From positions 1 through 29,460 of IMG/VR virus record IMGVR_UViG_3300030104_001426: 29,460 bases of DNA, one strand, 5' to 3'. The notes below the pieces were generated by a model, which saw only the letters and a list, made by a program, of their open reading frames with translations, had not been told where the DNA came from and did not search any database. This document shows, in pieces, positions 16,213-22,167 of the stretch. The DNA is from a virus. A program made the translations under genes and the position numbers. Numbering within the stretch: the first letter of the stretch is position 1; every line of letters starts with the position of its first letter.

Positions 16213-16661
16213 ATTGTCATATCGTTTTGTACAATTAAATCAAATGTAGCTGCCCATCCTGCAAGTTTATTTTCAAATCTGTCTACAAATGGTTCACATC
16301 CTACTTGCCCTTCTACTTGGTAACCTTCTGTATATAGATCACCCCTTTGTAATAACGCCATTAATCTATTTAGTATGGATAGTTGGGTATTTAATACATC
16401 TTGTTCATTGTCATTACCTACAAATATATCTGTTGTTTCTTTTTTACTTTCATCTACAATATCCATTGCAAGTACACTTATGTTAAATGTTAAAGTGTTT
16501 GTAGCTACGTTACAGTTGTTTACTATTATGTGAGATAATGGAAATATACTCTGTTTGTTTAAATCTATATCATCTAAACTACCATAGCTTACTGTATTAC
16601 AAAATGGTTCTGCTATCAGCTTTGTTTTTATTTTTTCTAGTACATCGTAAAACTTTGTCAT
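16206..16661 (-). CDS. Tail terminator-like protein (151 aa)
   Basis: The mixed alpha/beta protein begins MTKFYDVLEKIKTKL and has NTLTFNISVLAMDIVDESK, a VLNTQLSILNRLMALLQRGD helix and an AGWAATFDLIV strand. This order of helix, strands, helix, strand resembles tail-terminator or tail-completion proteins. The ATG forms an ATGA overlap with the stop of the frameshifted chaperone product, not with the unshifted product, linking it to that frame. The name rests on layout and position. Confidence 0.55.
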   Translation of the reverse strand: MTKFYDVLEKIKTKLIAEPFCNTVSYGSLDDIDLNKQSIFPLSHIIVNNCNVATNTLTFNISVLAMDIVDESKKETTDIFVGNDNEQDVLNTQLSILNRLMALLQRGDLYTEGYQVEGQVGCEPFVDRFENKLAGWAATFDLIVQNDMTIC

Positions 16662-17403
16662 CTTTGTCTGCTTTTAATTCTCTGCATTTCTATTTGTGTT
16701 TTTTCTTTTTCAAAAGCCAAAAACATTAAGCATTGGTGTACATTTAATTTAGTGATAACCTCATACTTGGAAACATCTCCTTTAGAAAGTCCATAGATGC
16801 TTGAATACCATCCCCACTTTCTTGTAAAATTCTGTGTGCTTCCATACTCGTTTCCTTCGTTTCCTTCTTCAAATAGTTCAGGGTAGTTTGTAGCAACTCG
16901 CTTTTTAAATTCCAAAAAAAAACCATAGCACCCATTACTACTTCTAGTGGCATTAGTTTCATTTCACCACTATTATCTAAACCATCATATTCTTTTATTT
17001 TGTACCTATCACCTTTTTTGTGTATTACTGGTCTATATAGAACTGCCATTGCCTTGTGCATGGTTTCCCAGTCACTCATGTTTTCATCTAAATCTATATA
17101 TTCCCCTAGTGTCATTTCATCAAGCTGTGTAATAAAACCATATTCTATACTCCCTAATTTAAATCTAGGTATTAGATCATTCTTTACTTCAAATACTTGG
17201 TTTAGGTGTTCTAGTATTTCTTTTACACTTGTTAATTTTATCTTTGCAATATCTTTTAAATCCATATTACAAAATATCTCTACTGTTTTGTGCATTAAGA
17301 AACTGGTATCTTTGTTTTCTTCAGTATTAACCTTTACAAACTTTTGATATTGTTCTAGTGTTATTTCCGATAAACTGCTAGGTACGTTTATTTCTACTTT
17401 CAT
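16658..17403 (-). CDS. Tail assembly chaperone, -1 frameshift fusion (about 248 aa)
   Basis: After about 163 codons of the short form, a -1 slip on the T run gives a fusion ending at 16658. The added frame (16915-16658) has no ATG near its beginning, and encodes a clear gpT-like extension: RKWGWYSSIYGLSKGDVSKY followed by an EVITKLNVHQCLMFLAFEKEK helix. The W-G-W-Y..I..L..G-D pattern is typical of these C-terminal extensions. Its stop overlaps the next gene as ATGA. In lambda the two chaperone forms, at an uneven ratio, guide tape measure and tube assembly; the same is inferred here. Confidence 0.8.
16744..17403 (-). CDS. Tail assembly chaperone, short (unshifted) form (219 aa)
   Basis: This helical protein follows the tail-chaperone plan (lambda gpG position). 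It begins MKVEINVPSSLSEITLEQYQKF and contains a long DEMTLGEYIDLDENMSDWETMHKAMAVLYRP segment, typical of such proteins, then a C-terminal helical end. Translation in frame 0 passes a run of nine T residues and ends at 16744. The ATG is 6 nt downstream of TATTGT and an intrinsic terminator lies just upstream, so this gene begins the tail transcription unit. Confidence 0.75.
   Translation of the reverse strand: MKVEINVPSSLSEITLEQYQKFVKVNTEENKDTSFLMHKTVEIFCNMDLKDIAKIKLTSVKEILEHLNQVFEVKNDLIPRFKLGSIEYGFITQLDEMTLGEYIDLDENMSDWETMHKAMAVLYRPVIHKKGDRYKIKEYDGLDNSGEMKLMPLEVVMGAMVFFWNLKSELLQTTLNYLKKETKETSMEAHRILQESGDGIQASMDFLKEMFPSMRLSLN
16914..16922 (-). promoter_or_regulatory. Programmed -1 frameshift site (T9 slippery run)
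   Basis: On the minus strand the codons read ATG GTT TTT TTT TGG, giving a T TTT TTT heptamer that permits a -1 slip of both tRNAs. The -1 frame opens here and is intact to 16658. No strong pseudoknot was identified by eye. Confidence 0.8.
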
Positions 17404-17409
17404 ACTAAT

Positions 17410-17435
17410 ACAATAAAATTTTAAGTAAAATGTAT
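17410..17435 (-). promoter_or_regulatory. Late promoter-like element P17403 (weaker upstream box)
   Basis: TATTGT (17415-17410) is 6 nt before the ATG at 17403. The upstream box position holds ATACATT (17435-17429) instead of TAACAAA, the poorest match of the seven. It lies just downstream of an intrinsic terminator. Confidence 0.55.
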
Positions 17436-17440
17436 AACAT

Positions 17441-17465
17441 AAAAAAAGCAGGTATTTCTACCTGC
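17441..17465 (-). terminator. Intrinsic terminator before tail unit
   Basis: The perfect 7-bp stem GCAGGTA/TACCTGC (17465-17459 with 17454-17448) closes a 4-nt loop and is followed on the minus strand by seven T residues (17447-17441). It ends the unit of small genes at 18037-17503. Confidence 0.88.
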
Positions 17466-17502
17466 CTTCATATTAACCAAATTAAAATCAAATGAAATTA
17501 CT

Positions 17503-17721
17503 TTAAGTTACATAATTTTTATAAATATATTCATATAGTTCTTCAATTTTTTTTATTATTTCTTTACTGTTTTGTTTATATAGTTCTTTGCCTGTTACTA
17601 CGTTACCTTGTAAATTCATTTCTAGTTTTACCATTTTGTTGTTTCCTTGTTCTACTGGTTTGTAATATACAAAGCAATTAGCACCCCAACACGCACTTAT
17701 AACTTCATGTGTGCCATCCAT
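17503..17721 (-). CDS. Small hypothetical protein (72 aa)
   Basis: The product begins MDGTHEVISACWGANCFVYYKP and ends in a helical segment rich in Lys, Glu and Tyr (KEIIKKIEELYEYIYKN). I do not recognise the family. It overlaps the preceding small membrane gene by 25 nt and ends 38 nt before a strong terminator. It is the last gene of a short unit between terminase and tail genes, a place where phages often keep accessory or moron-like genes. Confidence 0.6.
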   Translation of the reverse strand: MDGTHEVISACWGANCFVYYKPVEQGNNKMVKLEMNLQGNVVTGKELYKQNSKEIIKKIEELYEYIYKNYVT

Positions 17722-17834
17722 ACAATTAAGTACATTGTACCATAAAAGAAACTAAAAAAACTTACAAAAGATATAAAGCCATAAGCTATTACCTTATATA
17801 ATGTTTTCCTATTTTCTTTATCGTTTACTACCAT
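17697..17834 (-). CDS. Small single-helix membrane protein (45 aa)
   Basis: ATG at 17834 is 5 nt after the stop of the coiled-coil gene and the frame overlaps the next gene by 25 nt. A charged N-terminus (about residues 1-14) is followed by a long hydrophobic Phe-rich segment (about 16-40: VIAYGFISFVSFFSFF onward), consistent with one membrane helix. The function is unknown. It could be an inner-membrane accessory or superinfection factor, but nothing in the sequence shows this. Confidence 0.5.
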   Translation of the reverse strand: MVVNDKENRKTLYKVIAYGFISFVSFFSFFYGTMYLIVWMAHMKL

Positions 17835-17839
17835 TTTAA

Positions 17840-18037
17840 TTAATCTATATTCTTCCATGTTTCAAAGTTTTTGTTAATAATCTGTGTTTCTAAATCTTTT
17901 AATTGTTTATCCATAGCATCTATAGTTTCTTCTTGTGCTATTATCTTTTGTTCTCTATCATGTATAGATTCTCTTAACTTATCTATTTTCTGATTTAATC
18001 TAATAATTGTTTCACTAAAGTTTTTATCTAAATTCAT
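17840..18037 (-). CDS. Small coiled-coil protein (65 aa)
   Basis: The whole chain is predicted to be helical with heptad-like spacing of hydrophobics (LNQKIDKLRESIHDREQKI, then DAMDKQLKDLETQI). The family is not recognised. The ATG is preceded by the A-rich leader AAAAAAACAATT, shared with the genes at 18221 and 22928 but not with the TATTGT-controlled late genes. A terminator lies directly upstream, so it probably has its own promoter close by, which I could not define. Confidence 0.65.
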   Translation of the reverse strand: MNLDKNFSETIIRLNQKIDKLRESIHDREQKIIAQEETIDAMDKQLKDLETQIINKNFETWKNID

Positions 18038-18058
18038 AATTGTTTTTTTAAAGTTAAT

Positions 18059-18080
18059 AAAAAAGGGGTATTGCTACCCC
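18059..18080 (-). terminator. Intrinsic terminator after terminase unit
   Basis: The 6-bp stem GGGGTA/TACCCC (18080-18075 with 18070-18065) has a 4-nt loop and is followed on the minus strand by six T residues (18064-18059). It lies 7 nt after the stop of the 44-aa Cys-containing gene. Confidence 0.85.
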
Positions 18081-18086
18081 CTTAAG

Positions 18087-18221
18087 TTAATAATATACTA
18101 CCCCATTACACCCTAAATCACAATCACCTTTATCATCAAGGTAGTTCATACAGTTAGGGCATTTGTTAGAAAGAAATTCTTCCTTCTCTATCAGGTATTG
18201 TGTTGTATTTGTATCTATCAT
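18087..18221 (-). CDS. Small zinc-ribbon-like protein (44 aa)
   Basis: ATG at 18221 has the AACAATT leader shared with neighbouring early-type genes. The 44-aa product has two Cys pairs, KCPNC (C21, C24) and DCDLGC (C34, C38), a spacing compatible with binding one zinc ion. It lies between TerL and a strong terminator, so its reading frame ends where transcription is expected to end. The function is unknown. Confidence 0.7.
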   Translation of the reverse strand: MIDTNTTQYLIEKEEFLSNKCPNCMNYLDDKGDCDLGCNGVVYY

Positions 18222-18282
18222 AATTGTTATTTTAAATGTTACTGCTAATATACAAAAGTTTTAATTATAAACAAATTATTAA

Positions 18283-19449
18283 CTAATATATAAAGTATTC
18301 CCCTTTTGGTGTACTTAAATGGTCTGTTAAAATATACCTACAAGCATCTATACAATCAGGGTGAACCCCAGTAGGTTTTTCTATGGTGTTACCTTCTTTA
18401 TCTCTTGCCCACACATAACCCTGTAGTTCTCTTTTTAAGTTCTTACTATTACTTGTTACATATATTTCATTTTGGTTTATCATGTTTATACCATAGGTAA
18501 CACTATCCCTACCTTTAGTGCAGGGGTATATCTTGTGTCCATCCATAGAAAGGGTAGCTATACTTTTAGGTTCTGCATGGTCTGCTATTATGTTTTCTTT
18601 TATATTGTTTTGTGTTAGAAATAAACTCACATCTCTTAATACCATATTACTCTTATATAATACTTCATCAAATATATAAGCATTGTTCCATTTGTATAAT
18701 GCAATTATTGTAGTAGGATCAACATAACCAAAGTCCATACCATAACCTAATAATTTAGCTTCTAAGGGCAGTTTGTCTATTTCTAGCCAGTCAGGTATAC
18801 AAGCACCTTGTAAAGCACCTGTAAGGCCATCTAAATAAACTCTTGTCCAGTTTTCCCAGTAGGTACTTGTCTTTGCTTTATCTCTTGCCTTTTCTAATTC
18901 TTTTATTATACCTTCAGGTAGTGTGTTGTTATCTTTGTATGTTAATCTTACAAAATCTGTATCTAGTTGCCCTTTTAATTCTTTATCTACCCAAAACAAA
19001 CTGGTAGGGTTATAATCTAACCATATGTTACCTGAAGTTCTTATGGCTAATTGTTGGTAGCTTTCAAACCCATTTGGTATAGTGTTACATTCGTTTATAA
19101 ATAAATCTGTTCTTCTACTACCTCTTATCTTATCAGGTTGATCTATACTAAAAAATTCTAAATAACTACCATTACTAAAAGTGTATTTAAGTGTTGTTTT
19201 GTTAAAACTTTCTTCCTTGTATCTATTTGTAGTTTTCATAATCTTTAGAAAATCTTTTAATACACCCCTTCTTAATGCAGGTACAGTAGAAGCTACTACT
19301 GATACTTCCCTACCTTTATTTTTTATTGCATCTTGTATTAGTATAAGTAATATGCAAATTGTTTTACCTGCTGAAGTACCCCCACATACAATCCTTACCC
19401 TGTTCTTTAACCCCAGTAATTTATATAATGCTTCTGTTTTTTTAAACAT
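18283..19449 (-). CDS. terL: Terminase large subunit
   Basis: The ATPase-nuclease motor packages phage DNA into proheads. Walker A is CGGTSAGKT (residues 22-30) and the Walker B-type motif is DLFINE (115-120), where Asn precedes the catalytic Glu as in PBSX-type terminases. The nuclease half shows GMDFGYVDPT (D239), IIADHAEPKS (D290) and HPDCIDACRY (D365/D368). At 388 aa it is slightly compact for the Terminase_3-type family but has both halves. The ATG follows the TerS stop directly with no gap, indicating coupled translation. Confidence 0.93.
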   Translation of the reverse strand: MFKKTEALYKLLGLKNRVRIVCGGTSAGKTICILLILIQDAIKNKGREVSVVASTVPALRRGVLKDFLKIMKTTNRYKEESFNKTTLKYTFSNGSYLEFFSIDQPDKIRGSRRTDLFINECNTIPNGFESYQQLAIRTSGNIWLDYNPTSLFWVDKELKGQLDTDFVRLTYKDNNTLPEGIIKELEKARDKAKTSTYWENWTRVYLDGLTGALQGACIPDWLEIDKLPLEAKLLGYGMDFGYVDPTTIIALYKWNNAYIFDEVLYKSNMVLRDVSLFLTQNNIKENIIADHAEPKSIATLSMDGHKIYPCTKGRDSVTYGINMINQNEIYVTSNSKNLKRELQGYVWARDKEGNTIEKPTGVHPDCIDACRYILTDHLSTPKGEYFIY

Positions 19450-19683
19450 CTAATCTTCTAACCACAAAGGCACATCTTCATTTATGGTTATATCTTTTGT
19501 TTCTTTTGGTTTACCTGCCCAGTAATTATAAAATAATTGTACAAATTTAAAATCACCTTTCTGTATTCCTTTAGTTAAAGCTGCAAATGCTTCAGGTTCT
19601 AGTGGTGATAGTTTTTCTATTAAATCTATTTCTTCTGCTTTAGATTTTCTTCCTGATCCTTGCCTTTTACCCCCATGTTTCAT
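19450..19683 (-). CDS. terS: Terminase small subunit (77 aa)
   Basis: A short basic start (GGKRQGSGRKSKAEE) is followed by helices containing LSPLEPEAFAALTKGIQKGD and FYNYWAGKPKETKDIT. The G-x-G-R-x-x-K-A-E-E start and the ..Y..GKP.... ending are typical of small DNA-recognition subunits in this phage group. TerS recognises the packaging site and recruits TerL. It is short even for a TerS. The start overlaps the stop of a 40-aa ORF as TAATG and the stop abuts terL. Confidence 0.8.
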   Translation of the reverse strand: MKHGGKRQGSGRKSKAEEIDLIEKLSPLEPEAFAALTKGIQKGDFKFVQLFYNYWAGKPKETKDITINEDVPLWLED

Positions 19684-19805
19684 TAGTTTCTTTTGCTTGT
19701 TATTCTATTAGAATTGTAATTACCTTTTCTTCTTTTGCTTTTTTGTTTTGTCTTGTAGTAAATTAAATCATCCTCATTTGCTCTAATAAATCTTATATTT
19801 TGCAT
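19683..19805 (-). CDS. Small basic protein leading terminase unit (40 aa)
   Basis: ATG at 19805 opens a 40-aa frame that ends in a TAATG overlap with terS. The product has an N-terminal QNIRFIRANEDDLIYYK segment and a very basic C-terminus (KSKRRKGNYNSNRITSKRN). It sits 21 nt downstream of the predicted transcription start of the terminase unit. It may act as a leader for coupled terS translation or as a small DNA-binding protein; neither is shown. Confidence 0.6.
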   Translation of the reverse strand: MQNIRFIRANEDDLIYYKTKQKSKRRKGNYNSNRITSKRN

Positions 19806-19816
19806 CTTGAAAAAAG

Positions 19817-19828
19817 TTGATTAATCAA
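19817..19828. promoter_or_regulatory. Perfect 12-bp palindrome at terminase promoter
   Basis: TTGATTAATCAA is its own reverse complement and covers the predicted start point of the terminase-unit promoter. A dyad there is the usual geometry of an operator for a dimeric repressor. None of the other six copies of the element has it. Confidence 0.5.
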
Positions 19829-19832
19829 ATAT

Positions 19833-19858
19833 ACAATAAAAAAAATAGTGTTTTGTTA
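19833..19858 (-). promoter_or_regulatory. Late promoter-like element P19805 (terminase unit)
   Basis: TAACAAA (19858-19852), 13-nt spacer and TATTGT (19838-19833) have the same spacing as at the other late genes, but the next ATG is 27 nt further on. A Bacteroidetes-type -7 box, TATATTTG (19833-19826), follows directly, without a good -33 TTG. The TAA of the upstream box is also the stop codon of the gene before. Confidence 0.7.
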
Positions 19859-20380
19859 AAAGAATAATTGATTATATTCTAGTAAGTGTTCTTTGTCTAG
19901 TACATAACTGTCTTTAAGTAAGTATGACCTTGTAAACCTTTGTAGTAGGTTTTGTTGTTTAAATAACATTTTGTTTGTTGCAAATCCTTCAAACTTATAT
20001 TTGGGGTACTCACAATAAAATAGTGCAAATATTTCACAGTTAGATTTACTATAGTATGGTGTCATTAATGGGTAATCTTTTGTGCTAGTTTTTACATCTA
20101 CAGTTCTACCTTCTAGTATTGCATCACAAGGATCTGTACCTTTTAACTTAGAAGTATTGCCTATAGAAAAATCAGGAAACAAATTGTGGTATTTACAAAA
20201 TAAGTATTCAGCACCAAAACCTATTATATTTCTTTCTAGGTGTTTGTCATCTGTAGCTGCTGTACCCATTCCATTCTTACCTGTATCTTCTTTGTTCTTT
20301 TGTCTTTTACTAGCAACCAGTTCTACTATCTCTATATCTATAGGTGTAAGTTCTAGTGTTGTATATTTATTTAGAATCAT
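19856..20380 (-). CDS. PD-(D/E)XK-type nuclease, putative (174 aa)
   Basis: A helix with GAEYLFCKYHN (E58), then GTDPCDAILEGRTVDVKTST (D83, D95-V-K97) gives the E...D...D-x-K pattern of restriction-like PD-(D/E)XK nucleases. The second half has alternating strands (CEIFALFYCEY, YKFEGFATNKM). Such small proteins in phages act as resolvases, recombination nucleases or restriction-like enzymes; the sequence does not decide between these. It follows the GIY-YIG-type gene with a TAATG overlap and precedes the terminase promoter. Confidence 0.65.
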   Translation of the reverse strand: MILNKYTTLELTPIDIEIVELVASKRQKNKEDTGKNGMGTAATDDKHLERNIIGFGAEYLFCKYHNLFPDFSIGNTSKLKGTDPCDAILEGRTVDVKTSTKDYPLMTPYYSKSNCEIFALFYCEYPKYKFEGFATNKMLFKQQNLLQRFTRSYLLKDSYVLDKEHLLEYNQLFF

Positions 20381-21207
20381 TAGTTGTGAAAATATTCTTT
20401 TATTTTATTTAAATCTGTACCATTTAAATCAAACCATTCTCCCCTAACCCTTTTATTTTTAAATAATTCATGTAATTCTTTTTCATCTTTAATCATTGCA
20501 TTATGGTGAAATAACATTTCTATTGTTGGTTTTTCACTCTGTAAAGTTCTTTCTCTAAATTTTGGATGTATTGACCTTCCTATTTTGTAGTAACCTGTAT
20601 TTTTATCAATCATAACATATACATTTGTTGGTCTATCCCTAAACAATGAAGGGCTGTTAGTATCAATTATATCTCTTAAATTATTTATACATAAATTTTC
20701 ATCTTCATCTATTTTTTTCAAGTTAATATCTAAAACATCTCCTTTTACTTTTGGGCAATTATCTTTATCCAACAATGCCATTTCAAATCTAGTATTAGTT
20801 ATTTTAAAATATAATTTGTCATTATCATTAACTTCTATATCTCGGTATCTCCAGTAACTGTATTGCTCTTGATATACTTTTGTTTTTTTTATGTTAATTA
20901 TTTCATATGTTTTACCTTTTTTGGGATATATGGATTTGATTTTAGGTCTGTTTTTATCTAACCATTTCTTTTTTTTATCCTCTATTTCTTGTAGTTTTTT
21001 TTGTTGTATATCTATTAAGTTATTATACTTATTTAAATTTATTTCCAAACTTTTTAAAATTTTGTTATAATTTTTTTTGGCATCGGTTTCTAGCTTTTTC
21101 TTCATTAGCAATTTATTTTTTTTATTTCTAGCTAGATAGCTTTCTTTATTATTTTCATAATGAAGTTTACTTGCCTTTTTTTGGTCTTCTTTATTATTGT
21201 ATGGCAT
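20380..21207 (-). CDS. T5orf172/GIY-YIG-type protein (275 aa)
   Basis: The N-terminus (MPYNNKEDQKKASKLHYENNK) is a pattern often seen at the start of phage homing-type endonucleases. A long Lys-rich coiled coil follows (about residues 25-90). The C-terminal domain has NVYVMIDKNTGYYKIGRS (196-212), an Arg in RERTL and an ELHELFKNKRVRGEWFDL end, matching the T5orf172/MUG113 branch of the GIY-YIG fold. DNA cleavage activity is possible but not certain for this branch. Low G+C and very Lys/Asn-rich composition stand out from the neighbours. Confidence 0.65.
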   Translation of the reverse strand: MPYNNKEDQKKASKLHYENNKESYLARNKKNKLLMKKKLETDAKKNYNKILKSLEINLNKYNNLIDIQQKKLQEIEDKKKKWLDKNRPKIKSIYPKKGKTYEIINIKKTKVYQEQYSYWRYRDIEVNDNDKLYFKITNTRFEMALLDKDNCPKVKGDVLDINLKKIDEDENLCINNLRDIIDTNSPSLFRDRPTNVYVMIDKNTGYYKIGRSIHPKFRERTLQSEKPTIEMLFHHNAMIKDEKELHELFKNKRVRGEWFDLNGTDLNKIKEYFHN

Positions 21208-21222
21208 TGTATATTTTATTTG

Positions 21223-21654
21223 TTACCATATAGGTTCATACTTTTTTAACCTATCTATTTCTTTTTGTTTTAGTTCAAGTTTTTTAAGTAGTTCTTTGTT
21301 TTGTTTTAGTAATATCTTACTTTCTCTTTTGTACTTTCTGTATAAATCTATTGCATTTGTATCTACTACCTTTTCTTCTTCTAACATTGTTTCAAGTGTT
21401 CTATAACTATTTAAATTACTTGCATAATATTTTTTTTGTTTTATCCATTGTGCAAATACTTTTTTGTGATGTACTACACTTGCATGATCCCTTTTTATTT
21501 CCTCACCTATTCTTTTACAAGATAGCTTTGTATGTTTAAGTGCAAGGTTAGAATATAATACCCTTGCTTCTACATAATCTTGTGTTCTTTTCTTTAATGA
21601 TATATCTTGTATACCAGTTTCTGTTTCTACTAATTCTTTAATTTTTTTAATCAT
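21223..21654 (-). CDS. DnaA domain IV-like DNA-binding protein (143 aa)
   Basis: Residues about 10-75 match the DNA-binding domain IV of the initiator DnaA: RTQDYVEARVLYSNLALK, then LSCKRIGEEIKRDHASVVH (residues 45-62), which contains the I-G-x-x-x-x-R-D-H-x-S-V-x-H signature helix. There is no AAA+ ATPase part; the C-terminal half is a Lys-rich coiled coil. It may bind DnaA-box-like sites at the phage origin or divert host replication control. It sits in the replication block. I found no clear cluster of DnaA boxes by eye. Confidence 0.75.
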   Translation of the reverse strand: MIKKIKELVETETGIQDISLKKRTQDYVEARVLYSNLALKHTKLSCKRIGEEIKRDHASVVHHKKVFAQWIKQKKYYASNLNSYRTLETMLEEEKVVDTNAIDLYRKYKRESKILLKQNKELLKKLELKQKEIDRLKKYEPIW

Positions 21655-21811
21655 AACTTTCTTTTATTGCTTTTATCATACCTGCACATGCTTCATACAT
21701 TTCTTGTTCCTCATACATTTCTACTATCTTTAGTAGTTCTTGTTTGGTTGCACCATCATCTATATCCTGTAGGGTAAGAAGGTAAAATTCATGTATTGCA
21801 TTAACTTTCAA
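21647..21811 (-). CDS. Small acidic hypothetical protein with TTG start (54 aa)
   Basis: The frame has no ATG before residue 31; the only start after the upstream stop is TTG at 21811, which overlaps the TGA of the preceding gene as TTGA. It ends 8 nt into the next gene. The product is acidic and helical (HEFYLLTLQDIDDGATKQELL, then EMYEEQEMYEACAGMIKA). It fills an otherwise empty 150-nt gap in a tightly packed genome. The family is not recognised. Confidence 0.6.
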   Translation of the reverse strand: MKVNAIHEFYLLTLQDIDDGATKQELLKIVEMYEEQEMYEACAGMIKAIKESYD

Positions 21812-22167
21812 ATTATCTCTTCACCACTTTCAAGTTCCTTTTGCAAATTGGCTAATGCACGCCAAGCTACTTTAACACTATGCCTTACCCCATCAGTATC
21901 CATTGTACCTGCTTGTAGTAAGTGCCTTGTAAGTGCATCTAGTTCATCACCACTTTTGCTTCTATCCCAATGTAGTTTCTTGTTGGGGTTGTGTTGTTGG
22001 TTGCCTTTGTAACTGCACCTAGCTATTTCTTTTATAGCATCAGGAAAGTATTTTAACACTCCTGAATATATAGGTAAAGTTTTTCTTTCTTCTGTAGGTT
22101 GTTTTACTACTTCTGTTTCTTTTATTTCTTGTATTCTTTTTTCTACAAATCCTTGTAATTGTTTCAT
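21808..22167 (-). CDS. DUF5664-type protein, dATP/dGTP diphosphohydrolase N-domain-like (119 aa)
   Basis: The core segment LPIYSGVLKYFPDAIKEIARCS, then QQHNPNKKLHWDRSKSGDELDALTRH and a C-terminal VKVAWRALANLQKELE, is a strong pattern I associate with DUF5664, described as the N-terminal domain of dATP/dGTP diphosphohydrolases in some phages. Here it stands alone after a Glu-rich N-terminal extension (residues 1-30). A nucleotide-pool role is possible but unproven. Its start overlaps the RecE-type exonuclease stop (ATGA). Confidence 0.7.
   Translation of the reverse strand: MKQLQGFVEKRIQEIKETEVVKQPTEERKTLPIYSGVLKYFPDAIKEIARCSYKGNQQHNPNKKLHWDRSKSGDELDALTRHLLQAGTMDTDGVRHSVKVAWRALANLQKELESGEEII

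Noticed and set aside
16658-16915. Separate 85-aa gene starting at TTG within the chaperone
   Set aside because: It is explained better as the -1 frame of a frameshift fusion, because of the T9 run and typical gpT-like extension.
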